NCBI GenBank assembly: GCA_002305685.1
Contig: DBQB01000034.1
Span: forward strand, 1-64,000
Direction of reading: 5' to 3'
Source of the DNA: Ruminococcaceae bacterium UBA1405
GTDB lineage: Bacteria > Bacillota > Clostridia > Oscillospirales > Ruminococcaceae
Length of the DNA: 64,000 nucleotides
Shown here: positions 52,326-62,203 of the stretch, piece by piece
How positions within the stretch are numbered: the stretch's first letter is position 1
Layout of the letters: each line of letters begins with the position of its first letter
Program-made: the position numbers and the translations under genes
Notes under the pieces: generated by a model
Database searches by the model: none
What the model saw: only the letters and a program-made list of their open reading frames with translations
What the model was told of the DNA's origin: nothing

Positions 52326-53168
52326 TTATATAGTAGCGCAGGCATGGCGGTAGGCGTGACATTGCAGGTTGATGGCCAAAGGCAGACAGGCGATATGGGT
52401 GGAAAACGCCTCGATATGTACATCCAGCGCCGTCACCGTTCCGCCCATTCCCAGCGCGCCGATGCCGGTCTTGTTGATCTCCTCCAGCAGCTCCTGTTCC
52501 AAAGCGGCGAGATGAGGCTTGGGATTGCGCGCGCCAATCTCCCGCAGCAGCGCTTTTTTGGAGAGAAAAGCCGCCTTATCCATGGTTCCGCCCAAACCAA
52601 TGCCCACCACAATGGGAGGACAGGGCTTACCTCCGGCTCGCTCCACCGCTTCCAGCACCGCCTTTTTCACTCCCTGTACACCATCCGCCGGGGTCAGCAT
52701 ATACAGTGCGCTCATATTTTCGCTCCCCGCACCCTTGGGAAGGATGGTGATGGTAACCTTGTCTCCGGGGACGATGTCCACATGGATCATGGCGGGGGTG
52801 TTGTCCCCGGTATTTTTGCGCAGCAGCGGGTCATCCACCACCGATTTGCGCAGATACCCATCCCGGTAGCCTTGGCGTACCCCCTCGTTGACCGCGTCGT
52901 AAAGGGGCATTCCCTCCCAGCATACCTCTTGGCCAATCTCCAATAATACCACCGTCATGCCGGTATCCTGGCAGCAGGCCAGATGGTTTTCGCTGGCAAA
53001 CGCCGCATTTTCCAACAGCATTGCCAGAATCTCCTGACAGAGTGGGGATTCTTCCCTGGCTCTGGCGTCCCGCAGCGCATCGGTCACATTGGAACTGAGC
53101 TGCTGGCAGGCCTCTATGCAAAGCTGCCGGATCACCGGTATCACCGCGCTGGTGTCGATCCTTCTCAT
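52326..53168 (-). CDS. Fe-S fumarate hydratase, alpha subunit (class I, two-subunit type)
   Basis: 280 residues. Cluster cysteines occur in HLACCQDTGMTVVLLEIG and in the GGKPCPPIVVGIGLGGTMDK region. NTGDNTPAMIHVDIVPGDKV and PKGAGSENMSALYMLTPADG are further class I signatures. The enzyme is oxygen-labile, in line with an anaerobe. The start is ATG 53168 with AAAGGAG upstream. It begins only 37 bases after the polA stop codon, so it may be read from the polA transcript. Confidence 0.92.
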   Translation of the reverse strand: MRRIDTSAVIPVIRQLCIEACQQLSSNVTDALRDARAREESPLCQEILAMLLENAAFASENHLACCQDTGMTVVLLEIGQEVCWEGMPLYDAVNEGVRQGYRDGYLRKSVVDDPLLRKNTGDNTPAMIHVDIVPGDKVTITILPKGAGSENMSALYMLTPADGVQGVKKAVLEAVERAGGKPCPPIVVGIGLGGTMDKAAFLSKKALLREIGARNPKPHLAALEQELLEEINKTGIGALGMGGTVTALDVHIEAFSTHIACLPLAINLQCHAYRHACATI

Positions 53169-53205
53169 CAAACGTCACTCCTTTATCTTGTTTCCCGGTT
53201 TTGGG

Positions 53206-55818
53206 TCATTTGGACTCATACCAGGTTTTCCCTATCTTAGCCTCCACCAGCATCGGGACCTCCAGCTGGACCGCCTGCTCCATCTCCTCCTTGAGCAGCG
53301 CCTGAACCCGCTGTGCTTCCTGCTGCGGGGCCTCCACAATCAGTTCGTCGTGAATCTGAAGCAGCAGACGGGCTTGCAGATTTTCGGCTTTGAGCCTGCG
53401 GTATACCCGCACCATGGCAATCTTAATGATATCCGCCGCCGTACCCTGAATGGGGGTGTTCATTGCCACCCGCTCCCCAAACGCCCGGGTCACCCGGTTG
53501 GAGGAGGTCAGTTCCGGGAGATACCGCCGCCGGTGAAACAGGGTGGTCACATATCCCTGCTCCGCTGCCAGTTTCTTTGTTTTTTCCATATATTCCCGCA
53601 CACCGGAAAAGGTCTTGAGATAATTTTTGATATACCGGTCCGCCTCCGCCACCGATACCCCAATATCCCCTGAGAGGGAGAAGGCGCCAATGCCATACAC
53701 AATGCCGAAATTGACCGCCTTGGCCCGGCTGCGCATCAGCGGGGTGACATACTCGACAGGCATTCCAAACACCTGGGAGGCGGTGTTGGTGTGGATATCC
53801 TCCCCCTGGCGAAAAGCTTCGATCATGTTTTTGTCCTCGGAGATGGAAGCCAGCACCCGCAGCTCAATCTGGGAATAATCGGCGTCCACCAGCACGCAGC
53901 CTTCCTTGGCGCGGAAAAATTTCCGCAGGTTGCTGCCCAGTTCGGTGCGCACCGGGATATTTTGCAGGTTGGGCTCGGTGGAGCTGATACGCCCGGTACG
54001 GGTTTCGGTCTGATTAAACCGGGAACGCACCCGACCGTCAGGGGAAACCACCTTGAGCAGGCCGTCCACATAGGTGGATTTGAGCTTGGTCACCTTGCGG
54101 TACTCCAAAATCTCCTCGATGATGGGATGCTTGCCCCGCAGGCTTTCCAGCACCTCCGCATTGGTGGAATAACCGCTTTTGGTTTTCTTTTTGGCGGGAA
54201 GCCCCAGTTTTCCGAACAGCACCTCCCCCAGCTGTTTGGGGGAATTGATGTTAAATTCATATCCCGCGCTGTCCCACACCGCCTGCTGATAGGACTGGAT
54301 GGAGACATCCAGCTGTTTTCCAAACTCGGTAATGCCCTCTACATCCAGCGCAAATCCCAAAAGCTCCATCGACGCCAGCACCTCAGAGAGGGGAATCTCG
54401 ATATCGGTGAGCAGCGACTGCTGTTCATTTTCCACTATCTTCTGTTCCAGGCAGTTACACAGCTGCGGGAAAGCGGCACACTGCTGACAGAACCCCTGCT
54501 GCTGAGTGTCCCCTTCCAGCGGGGCGGCGGGGATGCTGTACTGTTCCAGCAGTTTCTCCACGGAATATTCGGTGGCGTTGGGGCTGAGAAGATACCCCGC
54601 CAGCATAGTGTCAAACACCACCGGTCCCATCGATATCTCATGCTCCATGGCAAATCGATAAAGCTGCTTGCAGTTATGGGTCTTGAGGGAGACCCCGGAG
54701 CGCAGCAGCGCCGCCGCCTGGCTCTCCACATCCTGCTGGATCAAATAGAGCCCATCCTCCAACACAAAGCCAAAAGCGGAAAGATTCTCCCCTTCAAAGG
54801 AAAAAAGCACCGGCACCGACACCGACAGCGGTTGTTCCTGGTGTGTTTGGATTCTGCTCTGCCAGTCGGGACAGTCCTGCTGGGTATAAACCCGCAGCGT
54901 TTTCCCGGCGGGGGCAGCCTCCTCTTTCACCTGCTCCTGGACATCGTCGGCGGAGAGTGCAAAGCGCTGGGCCACGGTATACATCTCCAGTTCCCCGAAA
55001 ATAGCATACGCCTTCCCCTTGTCCGGCTCCCTTCTGACAAAATCCGACAGCTGGGCGTCGATGGGCACATTGCGGTCAATACGGGCCAGCTTCTGGGAGA
55101 GATAGGCCATATCCCGGTCCTTTTCCAGTTTGGCCTTCAGCGCCGGGCGCAGCCCTCCGTCCTCCAGATGGGCATACACTTCATCCAGAGAGGAAAACTG
55201 GGAGATCAGCGAAAGGGCGGTCTTTTCTCCCACCCCGGCTACACCGGGAATGTTGTCGGAGGTATCCCCCATCAGCGCTTTCACGTCGATGAGCTGGGAG
55301 GGGGTGACACCATATTTTTCCAAAATCGCCTGGGGGTCATAGGGCAGATATTCCGCTTTCCCCATTTTGGAGGAAGCCAGTATCACCGTCACCTGCTCCC
55401 CCACCAGCTGTAAGCTGTCCCGATCACCGGTGGCGATATAACAGCTTCCCCCCTGCTGGGCGCAGCGCAGGCTCAAAGTTCCCAGAATATCGTCGGCTTC
55501 ATATCCTTCCTGCTCCACGATGGTGTAACCCAGCGCGGTGATCAGCTCTTTGAGATAGGGCAGCTGCATTGCCAGCTCCGGGGGCATCCCCTTGCGCTGC
55601 GCCTTGTAGCCCTCATACATTTTGTGGCGAAAGGTGGGGGCTTTCAGATCGAAGGCAAAGGCCACCCCGTCGGGCTGCAGGTCGGCAACCAGTTTCAGGA
55701 AAATCTGAAAGAAGCCGTAGATGCCGTTGGTGAACACTCCGTCCTTGTTGGTCAGCGGACGGACCCCGTAAAAAGCCCGGTTGAGCAGACTGTTGGAATC
55801 GATGGCTAACAGTTTCAT
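53206..55818 (-). CDS. polA: DNA polymerase I
   Basis: 870 residues. Domain order: a 5'-3' exonuclease (residues 1-~290; LLAIDSNSLLNRAFYGVRPL, GDTSDNIPGVAGVGEKTA), a degenerate 3'-5' exonuclease domain (~300-480), then the polymerase with motif A (VDADYSQIELRVLAS), motif B (RSRAKAVNFGIVYG) and motif C (LLQIHDELIVEAP). The usual proofreading acids are missing (FSFEGENLSAFGF where DxE is expected), as in many Firmicutes, so it probably does not proofread. It fills Okazaki and repair gaps. Confidence 0.97.
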   Translation of the reverse strand: MKLLAIDSNSLLNRAFYGVRPLTNKDGVFTNGIYGFFQIFLKLVADLQPDGVAFAFDLKAPTFRHKMYEGYKAQRKGMPPELAMQLPYLKELITALGYTIVEQEGYEADDILGTLSLRCAQQGGSCYIATGDRDSLQLVGEQVTVILASSKMGKAEYLPYDPQAILEKYGVTPSQLIDVKALMGDTSDNIPGVAGVGEKTALSLISQFSSLDEVYAHLEDGGLRPALKAKLEKDRDMAYLSQKLARIDRNVPIDAQLSDFVRREPDKGKAYAIFGELEMYTVAQRFALSADDVQEQVKEEAAPAGKTLRVYTQQDCPDWQSRIQTHQEQPLSVSVPVLFSFEGENLSAFGFVLEDGLYLIQQDVESQAAALLRSGVSLKTHNCKQLYRFAMEHEISMGPVVFDTMLAGYLLSPNATEYSVEKLLEQYSIPAAPLEGDTQQQGFCQQCAAFPQLCNCLEQKIVENEQQSLLTDIEIPLSEVLASMELLGFALDVEGITEFGKQLDVSIQSYQQAVWDSAGYEFNINSPKQLGEVLFGKLGLPAKKKTKSGYSTNAEVLESLRGKHPIIEEILEYRKVTKLKSTYVDGLLKVVSPDGRVRSRFNQTETRTGRISSTEPNLQNIPVRTELGSNLRKFFRAKEGCVLVDADYSQIELRVLASISEDKNMIEAFRQGEDIHTNTASQVFGMPVEYVTPLMRSRAKAVNFGIVYGIGAFSLSGDIGVSVAEADRYIKNYLKTFSGVREYMEKTKKLAAEQGYVTTLFHRRRYLPELTSSNRVTRAFGERVAMNTPIQGTAADIIKIAMVRVYRRLKAENLQARLLLQIHDELIVEAPQQEAQRVQALLKEEMEQAVQLEVPMLVEAKIGKTWYESK

Positions 55819-56159
55819 CGCGATCTATCTCCATTTCTGTTGCTGTAATGAAATTGGGGAAGGGACAAACGCAGGGGATTGTCCTTTGGATATTATGCTT
55901 CCCCGCCGCTGTCGCTTCATGCCTGTACCTTTCTTTCCGGAACCATTTGTTTCCCCAGGCAATGCCGCATGAATCCTTGGTAAACTACTATCCATGGTAC
56001 CATGAAAAACAACCGGTTACAAGAAAAACTTGGGAAAGAAGCCTTGCGAAACATCACACGCCCTGCCACAAAATTTTTCTTTTCTCTTCCCTTTCGCCCT
56101 CTTTTACGGTACAATCTATAAGATACTTTTTGATGCAAAGTTACTTGGAGGGATCCGTT
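55819..56159. other. Divergent polA-dusB intergenic region
   Basis: 341 bases. A TACAAT -10 at 56110-56115 faces dusB; a polA promoter could not be pinned down. In-frame codons before 56160 exist but lack a ribosome site and cover the promoter, so they are not counted as coding. Confidence 0.5.
56110..56115 (+). promoter_or_regulatory. -10 element of dusB
   Basis: TACAAT preceded by TTTACGG, 45 bases before the TTG start; weak -35. Confidence 0.4.
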
Positions 56160-57137
56160 TTGTATATTGGAGAGATTTTCATCCCAACCCTGGCCGCACT
56201 GGCCCCCATGGCAGGGGTTGCGGACACCGCCTTCCGTCTGACCTGCAAACGGTTTGGGGCAGCCTATGTGGTGGGAGAGCTGGTTAGCGCCAAAGGCATG
56301 ACCTACCACAGCAAAAACTCCGCCGCGCTGCTGCGGGTTACCCAGCAGGAGCGCCCCATGGCGGTGCAGCTTTTCGGCAGCGAGCCGGAAACCATGGCGC
56401 AGGCCGCCCAGATGGCGGTAGCCATGGAGCAGCAGCCGGAAATCCTGGACATCAACATGGGTTGTCCGGCCCCAAAAGTCGTCGCCACCGGCGCAGGCAG
56501 CGCCCTGATGAAAGACCCCGCCAAAGCGTACGATATCATCCGCAGTGTACGCCGGGCGGTACCGGACACCATCCCCATCACCGTAAAATTCCGCAAAGGT
56601 TGGGACGACCACACCGTCAATGCGGTGGAATTTGCCAAAATGGCACAGGATGCCGGAGCCAGCGCCATCACCATCCATGGGCGCACCCGGGAACAGATGT
56701 ATGCCCCCTCTGCCGATTGGAAGATCATCCGTCTGGTCAAACAGGCGGTATCCATCCCGGTTATCGGCAATGGGGACATCGATTCCCCCCAATCCGCCAA
56801 AGCCATGTACGAGCAAACCGGGGTGGATCTGGTGATGGTGGGGCGGGGCGCCCTGGGACGCCCCTGGCTGTTTGAGCAGATCAACGCCTATCTGCAACAG
56901 GGAATCCTGCTTCCCGACCCGCCGCTGCAACGGCGGATGGAGATTATGCTGGAACATATCCGGCTGGCGGCTTCCCTCAAGGGGGAGAAGGTAGCCCTTC
57001 GGGAATCCCGCAAACACATCGCCTGGTATCTCAAAGGGGTCAAAGGCGCAGCCTCCTTCCGCAACGCCTCCGGTTCCGTCTCCACCTTGGAACAGGTAGA
57101 ACAGCTGGTGGAACAGGTGCTGGAAGCAAACTGCTGA
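56160..57137 (+). CDS. dusB: tRNA-dihydrouridine synthase
   Basis: 325 residues. FMN-dependent TIM barrel that reduces uridines in the tRNA D-loop. Signatures: TLAALAPMAGVADTAFRLTC, EILDINMGCPAPKVVATGAG (active-site Cys in NMGCP), TIHGRTREQMYAPSADWKII, IPVIGNGDIDSP and VGRGALGRPWLFEQI. I take TTG 56160 as the start because GGAGGG lies 7 bases upstream; ATG 56133 has none. Single-gene unit with a terminator at 57170-57216. Confidence 0.95.
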   Translation: MYIGEIFIPTLAALAPMAGVADTAFRLTCKRFGAAYVVGELVSAKGMTYHSKNSAALLRVTQQERPMAVQLFGSEPETMAQAAQMAVAMEQQPEILDINMGCPAPKVVATGAGSALMKDPAKAYDIIRSVRRAVPDTIPITVKFRKGWDDHTVNAVEFAKMAQDAGASAITIHGRTREQMYAPSADWKIIRLVKQAVSIPVIGNGDIDSPQSAKAMYEQTGVDLVMVGRGALGRPWLFEQINAYLQQGILLPDPPLQRRMEIMLEHIRLAASLKGEKVALRESRKHIAWYLKGVKGAASFRNASGSVSTLEQVEQLVEQVLEANC

Positions 57138-57169
57138 ACCTTTATGGTTTCCTGTGCCGGAATATCAGC

Positions 57170-57216
57170 AGCGGCTCTGTTCTCCCGATTTCAGCGGGAG
57201 GACAGAGCCGCTTTTC
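57170..57216 (+). terminator. dusB terminator
   Basis: AGCGGCTCTGTTCTCCC and GGGAGGACAGAGCCGCT with one mismatch, then TTTTCC. Confidence 0.85.
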
Positions 57217-57230
57217 CTATCCAGATACCG

Positions 57231-59204
57231 TTACAGGGCGCTTCTGGCGTGCAAAATCCATTTGGCCCGATCCCGCGGATCGATGCCCCGGCGCTTGGCG
57301 GTTGCCCCCAGTTCCAGCGCACAGGGCTGGTATCCCGCAAACTGGCTGGAAAGCACCCCTTTTCCACCGGTCAGGATTCCAAACTGCACCGGGTATTCCA
57401 TCGACGTGGCCACCGGAAGCATCGCTTCCATGGTCACCTTGCCCCCCTTCATCACCGGGCTGTCAAAGGTGCCCCGCATGGCAATCACATCCCCGATCAG
57501 CCGCCCGGCATATTCCTCCGGGGCCACCATCCGCACCTTGGTCACCGGCTCCAATAGGATGGTGCCGGTATTTTCCAGCGTGTTCATCACCGCCATGGGG
57601 GTGGCGGTGAAAAAGTCCAGCGGATGGGTGTGAATCAGATGATGACTGCCGCCCACCAGCACGACCTTCAGATCGGTTACCTCCCATCCATACAGCCCCT
57701 GGCGCAGCGCATCCGGCAGGGCGGTACGGATATGATTTTGATACCGGTACAGAATCTGCCGGTCCTGCACCTTCGATTCAAACACCAATCCCGCACCTCT
57801 GGGCAACGGCTCCATCGCAAGGTCGATGCAGGCCCAACAGGGTTTAGGCCAGGTATAATGCTCCTGACCGGTTCCCGCTTTGGCGGGCGTCTCCTTATAA
57901 ATCACCGACGGCGCGGAGAAGGAAGCCTTCATGCCGAAGCGCTGCTCCAACAGGGCGCTGAGCACCTCCAGCTGGATGACGCCGGTGATGCTCACCGAGA
58001 GTTCCCGTTCCTCCCGCTCCCAATCCATATCCAGCAGCGGGTCCTCCTCCGACAGCTCCCGCACCGCGCTCACCAGCTCGGTCAGCTGCTCCTGCTGCTG
58101 CGCAAACACCTGTACCTTTAACAGCGGCGCCGCCATGGCGTATTCCCGCCGCAGCGGCGCCTGGCCCAGGACATCCCCGGTTTTTAGTTCCGGTATCCCG
58201 TACAGGGCGCCGATATCTCCGGCCATCAAACTGCCCATATCCAGATACCGGTTTCCCATCACCCGGCGGATCTGGGTCACCTTGCCCGCCTGATCCTCAC
58301 TTTGTCCCCGCAGCGGTACAGGGTCCCGGTTCTGGATTTTACCGGAAAACAGCCGGACATGGGCCACCTTTCCCATGGCCTTGTCGTGTTCCACCTTATA
58401 CACCACCCCGGAAAGCGGCCCATCCGCCTCCCGTTTGGCGGTGGGCAGCAGCAGGCAGATGTTATCCAGCAGCTGCTCCACACCGGTTGTCTGCGCCGCG
58501 GCGGTATAAACCAGCGGATACAGCTGCGCCTTTGCGACCTGCTCTTTCACCGCCTGCTGTAGCATCTGGGGTGCAACGGGGAGATCCTGCAAAAAACGTT
58601 GGCCAATCTCCTCGTGGGTCTCAGTGGTAAAACCGATGGCCTCCTCCGCCAGGGGAGAATTTTCCCAATCCATCGCCTGCACCGCTGCTTCCCGGCTTCC
58701 TTCTCCCGTCACCTGCTGCAACGGAAGAATGTTGGGGCTCATCTGCTCCCGGATGGCTTGCAGCAGTGGGTCCAGCGACACCCCGAAACGGTCGATCTTA
58801 TTGACGCACAAAAGGGTGGGGATCTTTAAGCTGGTCAGCGCCTTCCAGAGCGCCTCGGTCTGGGCCTGTATCCCTTCCGCAGCGGAGATAACCAGCACCG
58901 CCGCGTCCAAAACCGACAGGCTTCTCTGCACCTCCCCGGCAAAGTCCACGTGTCCGGGGGTATCGATCAGATTGAGCTGTACCCCATTCCACTCCAGCGT
59001 AGTGGCGCAGGAACGCACCGAGATGCCCCGGCGGCGCTCAATCTCCATCCAGTCGGTCTGGGCAGTGCCGCTGTCCACGCTCCCCGGCGCGCGAATCACA
59101 CCGGATAGATACAGCATCTGTTCGGTAAGGGTGGTTTTGCCCGCGTCCACATGGGCGACAATCCCCAGATTGATGATGGGCGGCAAAGAGGATGAAACCG
59201 GCAT
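57231..59204 (-). CDS. TetM/TetO-like ribosomal protection GTPase (EF-G paralogue)
   Basis: 657 residues, about the size of Tet ribosomal protection proteins and shorter than EF-G. The G domain has G1 AHVDAGKTT, G2 RRGISVRS, G3 DTPGHVDF and G4 NKID. An EF-G-like domain II, domains III-V and a C-terminal TetM-like end (GTFDSPVMKGGKVTMEAMLP; GRLIGDVIAMRG) follow. It may release tetracycline from the ribosome or be a housekeeping translation factor of the same clade. No mobile-element signs surround it. ATG 59204 follows AAAGGAG by 9-10 bases. Confidence 0.88.
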   Translation of the reverse strand: MPVSSSLPPIINLGIVAHVDAGKTTLTEQMLYLSGVIRAPGSVDSGTAQTDWMEIERRRGISVRSCATTLEWNGVQLNLIDTPGHVDFAGEVQRSLSVLDAAVLVISAAEGIQAQTEALWKALTSLKIPTLLCVNKIDRFGVSLDPLLQAIREQMSPNILPLQQVTGEGSREAAVQAMDWENSPLAEEAIGFTTETHEEIGQRFLQDLPVAPQMLQQAVKEQVAKAQLYPLVYTAAAQTTGVEQLLDNICLLLPTAKREADGPLSGVVYKVEHDKAMGKVAHVRLFSGKIQNRDPVPLRGQSEDQAGKVTQIRRVMGNRYLDMGSLMAGDIGALYGIPELKTGDVLGQAPLRREYAMAAPLLKVQVFAQQQEQLTELVSAVRELSEEDPLLDMDWEREERELSVSITGVIQLEVLSALLEQRFGMKASFSAPSVIYKETPAKAGTGQEHYTWPKPCWACIDLAMEPLPRGAGLVFESKVQDRQILYRYQNHIRTALPDALRQGLYGWEVTDLKVVLVGGSHHLIHTHPLDFFTATPMAVMNTLENTGTILLEPVTKVRMVAPEEYAGRLIGDVIAMRGTFDSPVMKGGKVTMEAMLPVATSMEYPVQFGILTGGKGVLSSQFAGYQPCALELGATAKRRGIDPRDRAKWILHARSAL

Positions 59205-59430
59205 AGGGATACGCTCCTTTCTGTTGCGGGGGAGCCCGCATCTTTCTCTATCATAACGCGAAACGATCCGATATGCCATACTTGTTCGTCTGAAAAGAGA
59301 AAATTTTATCCCCCTGTGCAATAGATGAAAGATTTGTGCCACTATAAAAGAAAAGCCACTGCTCCAATATTTTCCCCTTCCATGCCGGAAAGTTCCTTTT
59401 CATTTAGAGGTTTTATGGTATAATGAACCC
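59205..59430. other. Divergent region between the TetM-like and YfhO-family genes
   Basis: 226 bases. On the minus strand TTGGAG and TATAGT (59367-59341, 15-base spacer) may be the TetM-like promoter, giving a leader of about 130 bases. No leader peptide as in tet(M) was identified with confidence. Confidence 0.4.
59419..59424 (+). promoter_or_regulatory. -10 element before the YfhO-family gene
   Basis: TATGGTATAAT carries a perfect -10; no good -35. It would start a ~190-base leader. Confidence 0.55.
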
Positions 59431-59620
59431 AAAGCTTTCCTTAGCCGCTGAGAAATGCTGCCATTTAGGGCAGCACGCCGTCGCGGCGCATCTTTCGAAA
59501 GCTTAACCCTTGCCTTTGTTTTTGGCATCCGTGCAGCCAAACCGGGCAACGCTGGCCATGTTGGCTGCTTTTGCGCTGGCATCAAAGACATTGGCAAATT
59601 ATTTTCCAGAGGTGAATTCG
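59431..59620 (+). ncRNA. Structured 5' leader of unknown class before the YfhO-family gene
   Basis: A closing stem AAGCTTTC (59432-59439) with GAAAGCTT (59497-59504) encloses two perfect hairpins: TGCTGCC/GGCAGCA (59456-59475) and CGCCG/CGGCG (59476-59488), making a three-way junction. A further hairpin GCAGCCAA (59533-59540) / TTGGCTGC (59561-59568) follows with TTTT after it. I could not match it to a riboswitch class I know. It could be a regulatory RNA or an attenuator. Confidence 0.5.
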
Positions 59621-62203
59621 TTGACAAGAAAGATTACACATAATAAGTCGCTGCAAATTTTTCTGTATGCGCTAATCTTAGCCACCATCCTATTCCTGCC
59701 CTTTATCATCTGGGAGAAAGGATATTACTTTTTCACAGGTGACTTTAACGTCCAGCAGGTGCCTTTCTATCAGCTTGCCCATGCGGCAGTGCGTTCCGGA
59801 GACTGGTTTTGGAACTGGAACACCGATCTGGGCGCCAACTTTATCGGCTCCTACAGCTTTTATCTGATCACCAGCCCCTTTTTCTGGCTGACCCTGCCCT
59901 TTCCCAACAGCTTTGTGCCGCGGCTGATGGGCCCGCTGCTGATTCTCAAGCTGGCCTGCGCTTCGCTGACCGGATATACCTACCTCAAGCGCTTTACCAA
60001 AGATTACCGATACGCCATGCTGGGAAGCCTGCTGTATGGTTTCTCCGGCTTTTGCATTTATAATACATTTTTCAACCACTTTCTGGAAGTGGTGGTATTT
60101 TTCCCGCTGATGCTGGTAGGGTTGGAAGATCTGATCCGCAAGGACCGCAAAGGGCTTTTCGCCGTTACGGTGGCCATCAATGCCTTTGTCAACTACTGGT
60201 TTTTCATCGGCGAGGTGGTCTTTGTGGTGATCTACTATGCCGTGCGCTGCACCGACAAGGAACATTTTCCCAAAGGACTGCAAAAATTCTGGATGGTGGC
60301 GCTGGAATCGGTCATCGGCGTACTGCTGGCCGCCTTCATCCTGCTCCCCTCGGTGCTGGCATTGCTGGGGAATCCCCGCACCGGCCTGAGCGACCTGCAG
60401 CAGGGCTGGAATTTCTGGGTCTACTGGCAGGAGCGCCGTCCCATGGAAATCCTTTACAATATGTTTTTCCCGCCGGACTTAGTGTACAACTCCTTCCTTT
60501 TTGGCGATCAGGCGGCCAAATGGTCCTCCCTGAGCGTCTGGATTCCCCTGTTCTCCATGTCCGGGGTTATTGCCTATGTTCAGTCCCGGAAACAGGACTG
60601 GCTGAAAAAACTGTTGGCCATCTGTCTGCTGATGGCCTTTATCCCCGGATTTAACAGCCTGTTTGTGATGCTCAACCAGTCTTACTATGCCCGCTGGTAC
60701 TATATGCCCATCCTGATGATCTGCCTTGCCACCGTCCTTGCGCTGGAAAAACCGGAGATCGACCTGCGGCGGGGACAGCGCTGGACCGCCGTCATCACCA
60801 TCGGTTTTATCCTGGCCATCGGGCTCACCCCTGTGCGGGAAAACGACCAGTGGTCGCTGGGGCTTTTTGACAATGCGGCCCGATACGCCATCGTCAGCAT
60901 CATTGCCGTCGCCTGTCTGATTCTCACCAATCTCCTTCTTACCCGTTTTCGGGAGGAAGGGGAACACCGGTTCCTGCGGGTAACCGCCGCCGTCACCTCC
61001 GCCATCATCCTGGTGTGCGGCATGACTTTCCTTACCATCGGCAAGGTAATGAACTCTCCCACCGGGGAATGGATTGTGGAACACGCCATCGAAGGCAAGG
61101 ATCGGCTTCAGCTGCCCGACGATGAATTTGCCCGCAGCGACTTTTATGAAGCGATGGACAATATGGGAATGTACTGGCAGCTACCCAACATCCAGGCGTT
61201 TCACAGCATCGTCCCGGTGTCCATCATGGAATTTTATCCCGAGGTAGGGGTCAAACGGGATGTATCCAGCAAGCCCTCCACCGAATACTATCAGCTGCGC
61301 TCCCTGCTGTCGGTCAAGTGGCTGTTTATCGAGGAGGGCAATGAGGAACAGTCTCCGATGCCGGGATACACCTATGTGGACACCCAAAACGGCTTTAACA
61401 TCTATGAAAACGAAAACTTCCTGCCCATGGGCTTTGCCTATGACGGATACATTTCCCGGGAGGATTTTAACGACGCCACCACCTCTACCCGGGTGAAGAT
61501 GCTGCTCAAAGGCATCGTGCTGGAGGAGGAAGACGCCAAGGCCAACAGCGACATCCTGCCCAAGCTGGATCCGGATGTGGAGGACTACAGCTACGACGGA
61601 TATGTTGCGGATGTGGAGGATCTGCGCCGGCAGAGCACCTCCGAATTCCAGAAGGACAACCGCGGGTTTACCGCCAAAATTGATCTGGACCACGAAAATT
61701 TGGTATTCTTCTCGGTGCCCTATGAACAGGGCTGGAGCGCCACGGTCAACGGCGAACCGGCCGAAATCATCCGGGTCAATCTGGGCTTTATGGCGGTGCG
61801 CTGCCCTCAGGGAGAGTCTGAGATCCGCTTTAACTATATGACGCCGGGACTGATCCCCGGTCTGATTCTCACCGCCGCCGGTATTTTGATGCTGCTGTGC
61901 TATCTGGCGCTGTTTGGGGTGCGCCGGATGATTAGCCTGCGGCCGGAACCGGAGATCGGAAAGGTGGTCCCAGACCAATTCTCCAATGCCGACAGCGATT
62001 GGGCGGAATCGGGGGAGGATGACTCGCTGCAAAGCCTGTTGTTCGAGCTGGACAAGCTGGATGAGGAGGAAGGAGAACTTTCTCCGCGTCCCTCCGTGCC
62101 CAAACCGCCCTCCACCGTATCTGCCCAGGCATCGGAGCAGCCCCAGCAATCCCCTTCACCCACCCCGTCCCATCAAGAGGAGGCCGAAACAAACCATGAA
62201 TGA
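59621..62203 (+). CDS. YfhO family multi-pass membrane protein
   Basis: 860 residues. At least 12 transmembrane helices occupy the first ~470 residues, followed by an extracytoplasmic domain, one more helix (LIPGLILTAAGILMLLCYLA) and an acidic/Pro-rich cytoplasmic tail. The family signature is visible near the start (FNVQQVPFYQLAHAAVRSGD; FWNWNTDLGANFIGSYSFYL). YfhO-like proteins are GT-C-type transferases that put sugars onto lipoteichoic acid or other surface lipids. TTG 59621 follows AGAGGTG by 7 bases. Its last codons overlap the next glycosyltransferase gene. Confidence 0.88.
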   Translation: MTRKITHNKSLQIFLYALILATILFLPFIIWEKGYYFFTGDFNVQQVPFYQLAHAAVRSGDWFWNWNTDLGANFIGSYSFYLITSPFFWLTLPFPNSFVPRLMGPLLILKLACASLTGYTYLKRFTKDYRYAMLGSLLYGFSGFCIYNTFFNHFLEVVVFFPLMLVGLEDLIRKDRKGLFAVTVAINAFVNYWFFIGEVVFVVIYYAVRCTDKEHFPKGLQKFWMVALESVIGVLLAAFILLPSVLALLGNPRTGLSDLQQGWNFWVYWQERRPMEILYNMFFPPDLVYNSFLFGDQAAKWSSLSVWIPLFSMSGVIAYVQSRKQDWLKKLLAICLLMAFIPGFNSLFVMLNQSYYARWYYMPILMICLATVLALEKPEIDLRRGQRWTAVITIGFILAIGLTPVRENDQWSLGLFDNAARYAIVSIIAVACLILTNLLLTRFREEGEHRFLRVTAAVTSAIILVCGMTFLTIGKVMNSPTGEWIVEHAIEGKDRLQLPDDEFARSDFYEAMDNMGMYWQLPNIQAFHSIVPVSIMEFYPEVGVKRDVSSKPSTEYYQLRSLLSVKWLFIEEGNEEQSPMPGYTYVDTQNGFNIYENENFLPMGFAYDGYISREDFNDATTSTRVKMLLKGIVLEEEDAKANSDILPKLDPDVEDYSYDGYVADVEDLRRQSTSEFQKDNRGFTAKIDLDHENLVFFSVPYEQGWSATVNGEPAEIIRVNLGFMAVRCPQGESEIRFNYMTPGLIPGLILTAAGILMLLCYLALFGVRRMISLRPEPEIGKVVPDQFSNADSDWAESGEDDSLQSLLFELDKLDEEEGELSPRPSVPKPPSTVSAQASEQPQQSPSPTPSHQEEAETNHE

